NCBI GenBank assembly: GCA_964423525.1
Contig: CAYRFU010000120.1
Location: forward strand, 1 to 18,257
Length of the DNA: 18,257 nt
Direction: 5' to 3'
Source of the DNA: CAYRFU01 sp964423525
GTDB lineage: Bacteria; Vulcanimicrobiota; Xenobia; Xenobiales; JADMJV01
Shown here: positions 7,069-13,806 of the stretch, piece by piece
Layout of the letters: the number at the start of each line of letters is the position of its first letter
How positions within the stretch are numbered: position 1 is the first letter of the stretch
Position numbers and translations under genes: made by a program
Notes under the pieces: model-generated
What the model was told of the DNA's origin: nothing
What the model saw: only the letters and a program-made list of their open reading frames with translations
Databases searched by the model: none

Positions 7069-7774
7069 TCAGCCAGGTAAGGGCGAGGAAGAAGCTAGAA
7101 CGACCCGGTTTCGCCCCTCGTTCTTGCCCACGTAGAGAGCCTCGTCGGCCTGATTCAGAGCCGTTTGGAGAGCTTCGGGAGTAGAACCCTCGAGAACAGC
7201 CAAACCGAAGGTTATGGTGACGCGACCGAGGGGGTGTTGGGCGTGGGTCAACTCCCGTTGCTCGAGGTCGACCCTCAGTCTTTCGCAAGCCACCCGCGAT
7301 TGCTCCAGAGACTGTTCACAAAACACGAGCAAGAATTCTTCGCCACCGAAACGATAGACCCGGTCACTGCCTCGGGTGCCCCGTTCGAGGAGCTGAGCGA
7401 CCTGCTTGAGAATCTTGTCGCCTTCGAGGTGGCCGTAGGTGTCATTATAATGCTTGAAGTAGTCGATATCCGCCATAGCCAGGCAGTAATTGTGGCCGTA
7501 GCGATCGTAAGAATCGAGGTTCGCTGAGTGTGGAGAGGAGAAGAAAGATAGTGTAATGCCCGAAAGGCCTCTGACGCACGGCTCGGCACAGCTCAAGCCC
7601 GTTTTTTCCGGGCATAATGAAGTCGCTTAGAATGAACTCAGGGGCCAGCTCTAGATAGGCTTTCCAGCCCTCGTCTCCGTCACAAGCCTCAACGGCTTCG
7701 TGGCCCAGGCGTGCCACGGCGGCCATCAAAACAGCCCTCTCGGACTCCTTATCACCGACCACCAAAATGCGCAT
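7069..7774 (-). pseudogene. Receiver-GGDEF response regulator (diguanylate cyclase), internally deleted and frame-broken
   Basis: From ATG 7774 one frame encodes most of a receiver domain: MRILVVGDKES, phospho-acceptor Asp51 in LSDFIMPGKNG, and IFLLLST (strand 4). The homology then stops and that frame ends at 7445. From about 7530 a second frame encodes the rest of a GGDEF domain: YGHNYCLAMADIDYFKHYND, the active-site RFGGEEF, and an RGSD inhibitory I-site exactly five residues before GGEEF, ending at TGA 7069-7071. Missing between them are the receiver's conserved Lys and last helix, the linker and the early GGDEF motif (DxLTGLxNRR), roughly 80-120 codons. A simple frameshift cannot explain this; it needs a deletion or a misjoin near 7525-7545. 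The acidic pair at the receiver start is reduced to a single Asp (Gly7-Asp8). The intact gene would make cyclic-di-GMP. Confidence 0.75.
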
Positions 7775-7802
7775 TCTGAGGGCGTTTTCGGCGATCGAGG
7801 GG

Positions 7803-7827
7803 GAAGGCCTTCGTAAGGCTTCGAAGC
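7803..7827. promoter_or_regulatory. Pair of perfect 10-bp palindromes upstream of guaA
   Basis: GAAGGCCTTC (7803-7812) and GCTTCGAAGC (7818-7827) are each perfectly self-complementary, with centres 15 bp apart, inside the 60-nt spacer between the divergent receiver-GGDEF and guaA starts. The second ends 7 nt before the guaA ATG. Possible roles are a repressor site or an RNA structure at the guaA start; there is no direct support for either. Confidence 0.3.
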
Positions 7828-7834
7828 ACCGCCC

Positions 7835-9370
7835 ATGCAGCCGCAAGAGCGAGTTCTGGTGCTGGATTACGGCTCCCAGTATAACCTTTTGATCACCCGT
7901 CGCATTCGGGAGTGTGGAGTGTTTGCCGAACTGGTCGACCCCGATCGCCCCTGGCCAGAATTGGCCAACCCTTCGCCCCGGGCCGTCGTTCTCTCGGGAG
8001 GACCCAACAGCGTCTATGACCAGGGAGCTCCTCAGCTTCCCGACGGCCTCCTCGAAAGTGGGCTTCCCGTTTTGGGGATCTGCTACGGAATGCAACTTTT
8101 GACCCGTCACCTGGGTGGGGAGGTCGTGCGAGGAGAGGTTCGAGAGTATGGCCCGGCTCGCTTTCGCACCCTTAACCACCACCCTTTGTTCGCGGGACTC
8201 GACGGAGAGCAGCACTGCTGGATGAGTCACGGCGATCGAGTCGACCGTCTGCCTCCCGGCTTTGTGAAGCTGGCCGTCACCGACAGCGCCGTGGCCGCCA
8301 TCGGCGACCCTGAGCGTGGCTACTACGGTCTTCAGTTCCACCCTGAGGTCAGTCACACCCCGGGCGGCACAGCTCTGCTCAACAACTTTCTGAAAATGGC
8401 GGGGTGTCGCTTCGAGTGGAACGCCGGATGTTTTGTGGAAGCGGCTGTTCAGGAGATCCGTCAACAGGTCGGCGAGGCTCGGGTAGCTTGCGCCCTCTCG
8501 GGGGGAGTGGATTCAACCGTGGCGGCCGCCCTGGTGGCCAAAGCCATCGGAGACCGGTTGATCTGCTTTTTCGTCGACAACGGACTGCTCCGCTACCAGG
8601 AAGCAGACCAGGTGATGGAGAGCTTGCGCGAGACCGGTTTGAACGTCAAGAAACTGGACGCGGAAAACCGGTTTCTAGAAAAATTGGCCGGAGTGAGTGA
8701 GCCCGAAAAAAAACGCAAAGCGATCGGCGAGACTTTCATCAGAGTTTTCGAAGAGGCTCTCAAGATAGAGGGCGACATCAGATTTCTCGTCCAGGGCACC
8801 CTCTATCCCGACATCGTCGAGAGCGGCCACGGGGGCCAGGGCAAAGCGGCCACCATCAAAACTCACCACAACGTGGGAGGGCTACCCGACGACATGGAGT
8901 TGGAGCTGGTCGAGCCGCTGACAACCCTGTTCAAAGACGAGGTGAGACGAGTTGGAGCCGAGTTGGGAGTCCCCGCCCCAATCCTGGCTCGTCAGCCTTT
9001 TCCTGGCCCAGGCATGGCCGTGAGGGTCTTGGGACCCGTCAGCAAAGACCGTCTCGATACAGCTCGAAAAGCAGACTGGATCGCTCGCACCGAGATTGAA
9101 AGCTGGCCGCTAAAAAAGCAGCCCTGGCAGTATTATGCGGCCCTCTTACCAGTCCAAAGCGTAGGAGTGATGGGCGATGCGCGTACCTACGCCGACGTGG
9201 TGGCCGTTCGGGCTGTGCACTCGGAAGATGCGATGACGGCCGATGTGGCTCGCCTCGACTGGGAGCTGCTTGACCGCATCGCCACCAGAATCGTCAACGA
9301 AGTGGAAGGAGTCAACCGGGTGGTCTATGACGTGACGCCCAAACCTCCCGGCACCATCGAATGGGAATAA
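7835..9370 (+). CDS. guaA: GMP synthase (glutamine-hydrolysing)
   Basis: A 511-residue cytoplasmic enzyme converting XMP, glutamine and ATP to GMP, the last step of guanine nucleotide synthesis. The N-terminal class I glutamine amidotransferase has Cys83 in GICYGMQ and His169/Glu171 in LQFHPEV. The ATP-pyrophosphatase domain has the P-loop SGGVDS at 222-227, and the C-terminal dimerisation domain ends in the canonical PPGTIEWE. All catalytic residues and the usual length are present. ATG 7835 lacks a strong Shine-Dalgarno; MQPQERVLVLDYGSQYN fits the normal family start. The last 10 nt overlap tyrS. Confidence 0.97.
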   Translation: MQPQERVLVLDYGSQYNLLITRRIRECGVFAELVDPDRPWPELANPSPRAVVLSGGPNSVYDQGAPQLPDGLLESGLPVLGICYGMQLLTRHLGGEVVRGEVREYGPARFRTLNHHPLFAGLDGEQHCWMSHGDRVDRLPPGFVKLAVTDSAVAAIGDPERGYYGLQFHPEVSHTPGGTALLNNFLKMAGCRFEWNAGCFVEAAVQEIRQQVGEARVACALSGGVDSTVAAALVAKAIGDRLICFFVDNGLLRYQEADQVMESLRETGLNVKKLDAENRFLEKLAGVSEPEKKRKAIGETFIRVFEEALKIEGDIRFLVQGTLYPDIVESGHGGQGKAATIKTHHNVGGLPDDMELELVEPLTTLFKDEVRRVGAELGVPAPILARQPFPGPGMAVRVLGPVSKDRLDTARKADWIARTEIESWPLKKQPWQYYAALLPVQSVGVMGDARTYADVVAVRAVHSEDAMTADVARLDWELLDRIATRIVNEVEGVNRVVYDVTPKPPGTIEWE

Positions 9371-10587
9371 CCACCGAATTTTTACCGGTAGAGGAACAGT
9401 TCCAACTGCTCCAGCGCGGGGCGGCTGAGATCATCTCCGAGGCCGACCTGCAGGCCCGCCTCAAACAGTCCGCCGAGCAGAAACGGCCGATGCGCATCAA
9501 GCTTGGCCTTGACCCGACCGCTCCGCATATTCATTTAGGCTTCGCGGTGGTTCTCAGGAAACTCCGGCAGTTCCAGGACCTGGGTCATCAGGTCGTCCTT
9601 CTGATCGGCGACTTCACAGCTCGGGTGGGCGACCCTACCGGTCGCTCCAAGACGCGCAAAGTGTTGACCACCGACCAGATCGAAGAGAACGCCCGCACCT
9701 ATCGCGACCAATTTTCGCTGATCCTCGACCCCGACAAGACGGAAGTCCGTTTCAACTCTGAATGGTTGGGCCCTATGACTTTCCAAGACGTCGTGACCTT
9801 GAGTTCGCGCTACACTGTGGCCCGGATCATGGAGCGAGACGATTTTGAGACCCGCTTTCAAAGCGGCACTCCCATCGGCCTCCATGAATTGCTCTACCCG
9901 CTGATGCAAGGTTTCGACTCGGTGGCTCTCAAGAGTGATGTCGAAATGGGAGGAACCGACCAAAAGTTCAACTGCCTGGTTGGTCGCACCCTTCAAAAAG
10001 AATATGACCAGGACCCTCAGATCGTCTTTTTGACCCCCATCCTGGAAGGCACGGACGGCAAAGAGAAGATGAGCAAGAGTTTGGGCAATTACGTGGGCAT
10101 CACCGAACCGGCTGAAGAGATGTTTGGCAAGCTCATGTCGATCCCTGACGACATTATGCGGCGCTACTTCGAGCTTTGCACACTGGTGCCGATGGACCAA
10201 GTTGACCAGCGACTCAAAAACGATCATCCTCGCGACACCAAGATGTGGTTGGCCCGCGAAATTATTGCCATCTATCATGATCGGGCCGCCGCCCAAAGAG
10301 CTCAGGACGAGTTCATCAAGGTCTTCTCCCAGGGAGGCACTCCCACCGATATGGAAGAGGCCCAAATCCCATACGCCGAGACCGTGAAAGGCAAGTTCTT
10401 CCTGCCCAAGCTGTTGGTGCGGACGGGTTTGGCTAGCTCCAATAAAGAATCTCGTCGTTTGATCGAACAAAATAGCGTCTCGCTCGACGGGGAGAAGGTG
10501 AACCAACCCGTCGATGTCGACCTTCAAAACGACCCGATCCTGAAATGCGGAAGACGCTTCGTCCAAATCATCCTGGTGAAGGAGTGA
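9361..10587 (+). CDS. tyrS: Tyrosyl-tRNA synthetase
   Basis: A 408-residue class Ic aminoacyl-tRNA synthetase charging tRNA-Tyr. The HIGH-type signature reads PHIHLG at residues 55-60, KMSKS is at 236-240, and GDFTARVGDPTGRS and EMGGTDQKFN are typical of the TyrRS branch related to TyrZ. A C-terminal S4 RNA-binding domain spans about 343-405 (LLVRTGLASSNKESRRLIEQ). ATG 9361 lies inside the guaA end, in another frame, giving a 10-nt overlap and probable co-translation. Its stop is shared with the start of the next gene (GTGA). Confidence 0.95.
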   Translation: MGITTEFLPVEEQFQLLQRGAAEIISEADLQARLKQSAEQKRPMRIKLGLDPTAPHIHLGFAVVLRKLRQFQDLGHQVVLLIGDFTARVGDPTGRSKTRKVLTTDQIEENARTYRDQFSLILDPDKTEVRFNSEWLGPMTFQDVVTLSSRYTVARIMERDDFETRFQSGTPIGLHELLYPLMQGFDSVALKSDVEMGGTDQKFNCLVGRTLQKEYDQDPQIVFLTPILEGTDGKEKMSKSLGNYVGITEPAEEMFGKLMSIPDDIMRRYFELCTLVPMDQVDQRLKNDHPRDTKMWLAREIIAIYHDRAAAQRAQDEFIKVFSQGGTPTDMEEAQIPYAETVKGKFFLPKLLVRTGLASSNKESRRLIEQNSVSLDGEKVNQPVDVDLQNDPILKCGRRFVQIILVKE

Positions 10588-12065
10588 ATCGGGTCTGGCC
10601 CCTCCTCCCCTACTTGTGGTTGGTCACACTAGCCTGGGCCTCCCCACTGGGGAACCCCTCTGATTTAGCCCCCGGCCCCTCGGGGATTGTGATCTCGGAA
10701 TTCGCCACCGGCCGCCTGGTGGGGGTGCAAGCCCCACCCAACGATTTGAGAGCTTGGAGTCTGGAAGGTGACGGTCGAGGTCGCTACTGGATGGCCGATC
10801 CTCTGACCGACCGAGTGGCAAGCTTAGGTCCCGATGGAATCTGGCACGAATTCGACCTGCAGGTGAGGGCTCCGGCGGCCCTTGCCTATTGCCAGGGTCG
10901 CCTCTTTCTGGCCGAGAAATTCGGCCGGCTTTTGGAGCTGTCGCCTCAAGACGGCTCGGTCGTCCAGGTGCTTGCGGTAGGTCTGGAAGGGGTTGGGGAC
11001 CTCGCTTGCAACGGTCGCCAACTCTATTTGAGCTTCCCCCAGCAGGGTCAGGTCGACCGAATCCATTTGCTTGACCGAAGCCGGGAGGTGTTGGTGGAGG
11101 GCCTGGCTTTCCCTCTTGGTCTGGCCTGTCGGGGCGAGGCGGTCCTGGTGGCCGAGTCTTTTACTGGCTCCGTCTGGGAATACCCTGGTCGTCGCCTGGT
11201 GGCAGAAGCCGCCCCTGGTGTGTGCGGCTTGCTAGTCCATGGGGACCAGGTTTGGGCCACCAATCTTTTGGATGGCTCAGTGCGAGAACTGACCACCTCG
11301 CAGGAACTCCACTCGGCCGGAGTCTTTCCCCCGGGGGCTCTGCGATTTGAGCTAGAGAGTCGCATTTTCGCCGGCGGATTCACAGCTGTCGAACTGGATG
11401 CTCGCCAACAGGTGGTCCACGCCCCCATTCTGGGAAGTTTCTTCGGTCGGCGCGAGCAGTTCGCTGGCGTGGTCGCTTCAGCCCTGGGCCGAGACGGCAC
11501 AGTCTACTACTCCCTGACACGGGCAGGACGTATCGTGACGGGGTGGGGCACCCGAACTCGTGTGGTTGCCGAGGGTCTTATCCGTCCTGCTGGTCTGGTC
11601 GTGCTCGACGAGGGGCCGGTCCTGGTGGCCGAGGCGGGGCGGTCCCGGCTGGTCGCTATCCTACCGGGGGGAGCAACAGTCCCGATCCTGACGGGCCTGC
11701 AGGAACCGGTCGACCTGGCTTTGGTAGCGGACCAGGGCATCGCCATCGTGGACCGTAAGGATGGCGTGGTGCTCCTGGTCGGCAGTCAGCCCCCCCGAGT
11801 TGTGGTCCGTGACCTGCTAAGACCCGTCGCCGTCGTGGCCCTTGCGGACCGAAGTCTTGCGGTGGTCGAGGCCGGTCGGGACCGGGTGGTCAAGGTCGGC
11901 CTGGACGGGACGCTTCAGGTCTTGCTCCAAGAGGAGAAGGGGGCCTTTCGCAACGAGGATGGGGTGTTCTGGGACGTCATCGGAGGGCTCGCCCACGACC
12001 CGGTTCTTAATCGCCTCTATGTTTCCGTTCCTGGCCGCCGGGCCATCGAGACCATCAATCTGTGA
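10584..12065 (+). CDS. Secreted NHL/SMP-30-like beta-propeller protein
   Basis: A 493-residue protein from GTG 10584, which overlaps the tyrS TGA as GTGA. Its N-terminus (VNRVWPLLPYLWLVTLAWAS) is a good Sec signal peptide, cleaved around Ala19. The mature protein has about ten short repeats with a strand, turn, strand pattern such as RGRYWMADPLTDRVASLGPDG, RLFLAEKFGRLLELS, AVLVAESFTGSVWEY, GPVLVAEAGRSRLVAILPGG and SLAVVEAGRDRVVKVGLDG. This is the signature of NHL/SMP-30-type propellers, either one large one or two. No lipobox, catalytic motif or C-terminal anchor is seen. It probably acts in the periplasm or outside the cell as a binding scaffold or lactonase-like enzyme. Co-transcription with guaA/tyrS does not reveal a role. 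Confidence 0.8.
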   Translation: MNRVWPLLPYLWLVTLAWASPLGNPSDLAPGPSGIVISEFATGRLVGVQAPPNDLRAWSLEGDGRGRYWMADPLTDRVASLGPDGIWHEFDLQVRAPAALAYCQGRLFLAEKFGRLLELSPQDGSVVQVLAVGLEGVGDLACNGRQLYLSFPQQGQVDRIHLLDRSREVLVEGLAFPLGLACRGEAVLVAESFTGSVWEYPGRRLVAEAAPGVCGLLVHGDQVWATNLLDGSVRELTTSQELHSAGVFPPGALRFELESRIFAGGFTAVELDARQQVVHAPILGSFFGRREQFAGVVASALGRDGTVYYSLTRAGRIVTGWGTRTRVVAEGLIRPAGLVVLDEGPVLVAEAGRSRLVAILPGGATVPILTGLQEPVDLALVADQGIAIVDRKDGVVLLVGSQPPRVVVRDLLRPVAVVALADRSLAVVEAGRDRVVKVGLDGTLQVLLQEEKGAFRNEDGVFWDVIGGLAHDPVLNRLYVSVPGRRAIETINL

Positions 12066-12071
12066 GAGGAC

Positions 12072-12102
12072 TTGGCCGCGCCAGGTCAGACCCTGCTATA
12101 GT
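12072..12102 (+). promoter_or_regulatory. Candidate promoter giving a leaderless PilX-like transcript
   Basis: TATAGT at 12097-12102 ends 6 nt before the ATG at 12109, and a weak -35 (TTGGCC, 12072-12077) lies 19 nt upstream. Transcription would start at or next to the ATG, and no Shine-Dalgarno is visible before it, consistent with a leaderless mRNA. The -35 match is poor and the spacer long. Confidence 0.25.
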
Positions 12103-12108
12103 TGGGTT

Positions 12109-12684
12109 ATGAAAGCAAGAGGGTTTAGTCTGGGGTCGACTCTTCTGCTCACCCTCGTGATCGTGGTCCTAGTTTTCGCCCTGGCTTCAACGACCATCAG
12201 CCATCTCCAGCTGAACACTCATCAAGAGAATACCGACCAGGCCCGCAACCTGGCGGTGTCAGCGATCCATCAAGCCCTGGCTCGACTTCTGGCCGATGAG
12301 GAGTTTGGCAAGACCCCTGGAGGAGAGGTGCTTCGCTACCGTCCCGAGGGATTTCCGGCTGAGTCGGTAGGACTGCTCACCTTCGCCGTCTCGGTTATCC
12401 GCGTAGAGGATTCCCTGCACCCGGCTGGAGAGACCCCGGATGGGCACACAGACCACCGAACGAAGCTCCGACAAGATGACACTGAGACGCTCCCCATAGA
12501 CAGGATCGGCCTGAACGTCACTGATGAGCATCGGCTCGCCGGAACGATGGACTACTCGAAAAAGCTCCTGGCTGATCTGCTCACTGCTCCAGAGTTTTCG
12601 CGCATCGAGACCGTGGACAGCCCCAACCTGCATCTCCTGGGGCTCACAGTCGCCCACCAGGACGACGGCCCGGGACGGTCTTAA
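12109..12684 (+). pseudogene. PilX-like/minor prepilin, N-terminal part only
   Basis: From ATG 12109 the frame gives MKARGFSLGS followed by a hydrophobic helix of about 20 residues (TLLLTLVIVVLVFALAST), then a polar heptad-like helix (NTDQARNLAVSAIHQALARL). The short basic leader and G|FSL junction fit cleavage and N-methylation by prepilin peptidase. The usual Glu at position 5 of the mature protein is absent (GS instead), as in PilX/GspK-type minor pilins. After about residue 90 (around 12380) the frame becomes antisense to a GAF domain read from the other strand, so the remaining residues to the stop at 12684 are probably not pilin. The gene appears truncated at a rearrangement or misjoin. 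It may have worked with the GspF/PilC protein encoded at 5834. Confidence 0.55.
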
Positions 12685-12750
12685 GATGCCTACCAGTCGC
12701 TCCAGGGCGTTCTCGTAAAGCCTGTCCTCGGCAGCTGGCGGCAAGCTCAT
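12259..12750 (-). pseudogene. GAF-domain protein, truncated after the GAF core
   Basis: From ATG 12750 (GGAAG about 8 nt upstream; an alternative GTG at 12765 follows an in-frame TAA at 12775-12777) the frame encodes a GAF domain: RLYENALERLVGIL, AVVLVGD, FRVVHRSGEPMLISDVQAD, SVVCVPIRG, then VQGILYADNRDGEGE. This order and spacing match GAF sensors in FHA/GAF kinases, phosphatases and sigma-54 regulators. Homology ends near 12385, before the final GAF helix, and the frame then runs antisense into the prepilin gene to its stop at 12259. The N-terminus seems intact; the C-terminal output domain is lost, so its function cannot be named. Confidence 0.6.
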
Positions 12751-12784
12751 AGCTACCGCTTCCACGAGAGGCCGTTAGACCCCT

Positions 12785-12978
12785 CATTCGTGTGGCATCT
12801 TGAGTGAGATCTCTCAGGTGCCCATCACTTTTCGGTATCTCACCATGAACTACTCAGACTACAAGGGGCTACCGTGGCCCCTGGCCAACGGAGGGCTCAA
12901 TGAATACGGTGTAGCTATCAGAGACGTCTGGTCGCCCAGCCGGGCTGAGTTGCTTCAGATGACCCCTGCCGACCTCCA
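12785..12978 (+). pseudogene. Fragment of a C69-family (U34) dipeptidase-like protein
   Basis: The plus frame encodes ISQVPITFRYLTMNYSD, then LANGGLNEYGVAIRDVWSPS and RAELLQMTPADLQ. This resembles an internal segment of peptidase family C69 dipeptidases, where a QVPxTxxYL strand, the NGGLNE motif and RDVWSxSRxEL occur in this order. The N-terminal nucleophile Cys and the whole C-terminal part are missing: homology begins near 12800 (in-frame TAG at 12776) and ends near 12978, where a minus-strand gene fragment begins. It has no plausible start with a Shine-Dalgarno and is probably non-functional. The family assignment is from memory of motifs only. Confidence 0.5.
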
Positions 12979-13196
12979 GATAGACCCCCGGACTCTCGTG
13001 TTTCTCACCGTTCGGACCCTCCATGACGGTAAAAAATCGACCACCGGGATGGAGAGACAAGTCGGCCTCAATGACTTTCCAAGGGGGAGGACAAAACCAC
13101 CGCTTGAGCAGTTCTCGGTCCAACCTCGGAAAAGGTGGTGGGCTGGCACGTCAACCAGACGACTGATGACTAGACCACTCTTCGCGGGGCTCTTTG
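12972..13196 (-). pseudogene. AHSA1/SRPBCC-family protein remnant with frameshift
   Basis: Read on the minus strand, one frame gives LVISRLVDVPAHHLFRGWT and, after a break near 13115, another frame gives RELLKRWFCPPPW, then ADLSLHPGGRFFTVMEGP and ESPGVYLEV. Together they match the N-terminal two thirds of AHSA1-like SRPBCC proteins (FxAWTDPELLxRW, DLRPGGRF, GxYLEV). The break looks like loss of 4 nt from a GACCGACC-like tandem. The sequence stops at about 12973, where the C69 fragment begins on the other strand. Upstream it runs without a stop into a YCII/DGPF C-terminus. AHSA1 proteins commonly accompany ECF sigma factors and YCII proteins. Confidence 0.6.
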
Positions 13197-13292
13197 GTAA
13201 CAGTTCTAGCGGCCGTATCTCCACTGTCCCCTTAGCTGCAGGTGGAAGCTTGGCGGCAAAGTCTAAAGCCTCATCAAGATGCTCCATCGCTG
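13196..13292 (-). pseudogene. C-terminal remnant of a YCII/DGPF-domain protein
   Basis: The minus frame AAMEHLDEALDFAAKLPP, followed by AAKGTVEIRPLELLP, resembles the end of DGPF/YCII-like proteins (LDEALxWAARxPAAxxGxVEVRP). Only about 30 residues remain. On its 5' side it abuts the truncated sigma-factor gene, and on its 3' side it continues in frame into the AHSA1 remnant, giving either a fusion or another small deletion. The short length limits confidence. Confidence 0.4.
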
Positions 13293-13751
13293 CGCCATTG
13301 CAGTGGGACTGGTCAGAAAGGCACGAGCGACCTCCTGAGTGCTCAGCCCACAGACCTCACGCAGCGTTAGGGGGAGTTGAATCTTGGGGTCGATGGCCGG
13401 ATGGCAACAAATAAAAATCAGACGAAGCCGGTCATCTTGGACCTCAGGCTCAGCCTGTTCGCAGTTGCAACGTTGAGTCTCTTGCCATTGGCTCGCCAAG
13501 ACCGGTTCGAGTTCCCGGTACTTTCTACGTCGCCTCAGCTGATCGATAGCGTGGAACCGTCCCGTGGAAATAAGCCAGGAAGCCGGGTTGGTTGGCACTT
13601 CTGACTCCGACCACAGCGGCCAAGCTTTGGAAAAGGCCTCTTGCATGGCTTCCTCTGCCAAGTCAAAATCGCCTAGCAGCCGAATCAGAGTGGCCAGAAC
13701 CTTCCGGGACTCGACCTTGTGGATCTCTTCGAAGGCGCGCTTGTTCACCAC
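13263..13751 (-). pseudogene. ECF42-like RNA polymerase sigma factor, C-terminally truncated
   Basis: From tandem GTG codons at 13751/13748 the protein reads FEEIHKVESRKVLATLIRLL, DFDLAEEAMQEAFSKAWPLW (sigma region 2), NPASWLISTGRFHAIDQLRR, then DDRLRLIFICCHPAI and STQEVARAFLTSPTAMAQR (start of region 4). These are hallmarks of the long ECF sigma factors that work with DGPF/YCII proteins (ECF42 type, normally around 400 residues with a C-terminal TPR-like extension). After AMAQR the frame runs through unrelated codons to a stop at 13263, so the end of region 4 and the whole extension are lost; about 155 native residues remain. It begins 55 nt after the end of the large repeat gene. It is probably non-functional. 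Confidence 0.7.
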
Positions 13752-13806
13752 CGTTGCCAGGTTCGGGAGCGGACCTGGCTTTCCCTGATGACTCGCCTGA
13801 GGAACC

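Noticed and set aside
7775..8464. Upstream extension of the receiver frame into the region opposite guaA
   Set aside because: The receiver begins naturally at ATG 7774 (MRILVVGDKES); the extension is antisense to guaA and has no homology pattern.
9535..10566. Long open frame (343 codons) on the minus strand opposite tyrS
   Set aside because: It is fully antisense to a clear tyrosyl-tRNA synthetase, shows no domain pattern, and is explained by codon bias in the real gene.
12066..12108. Rho-independent terminator after the propeller gene
   Set aside because: No stem followed by a T-run is present; no convincing intrinsic terminator was seen at the other gene ends I inspected.
12776..13282. 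Short shared words at fragment junctions (TAGACCCC at 12776 and 12981; GCATCTTGA at 12795 with its complement at 13274) as recombination sites
   Set aside because: Matches of 8-9 bases are expected several times by chance within 1 kb, and no att, IS or integron structure accompanies them.
12979..13414. Continuation of the C69-like plus-strand frame as a 204-residue protein
   Set aside because: Beyond about 12978 it is antisense to AHSA1, YCII and sigma-factor remnants whose minus-strand reading makes sense.
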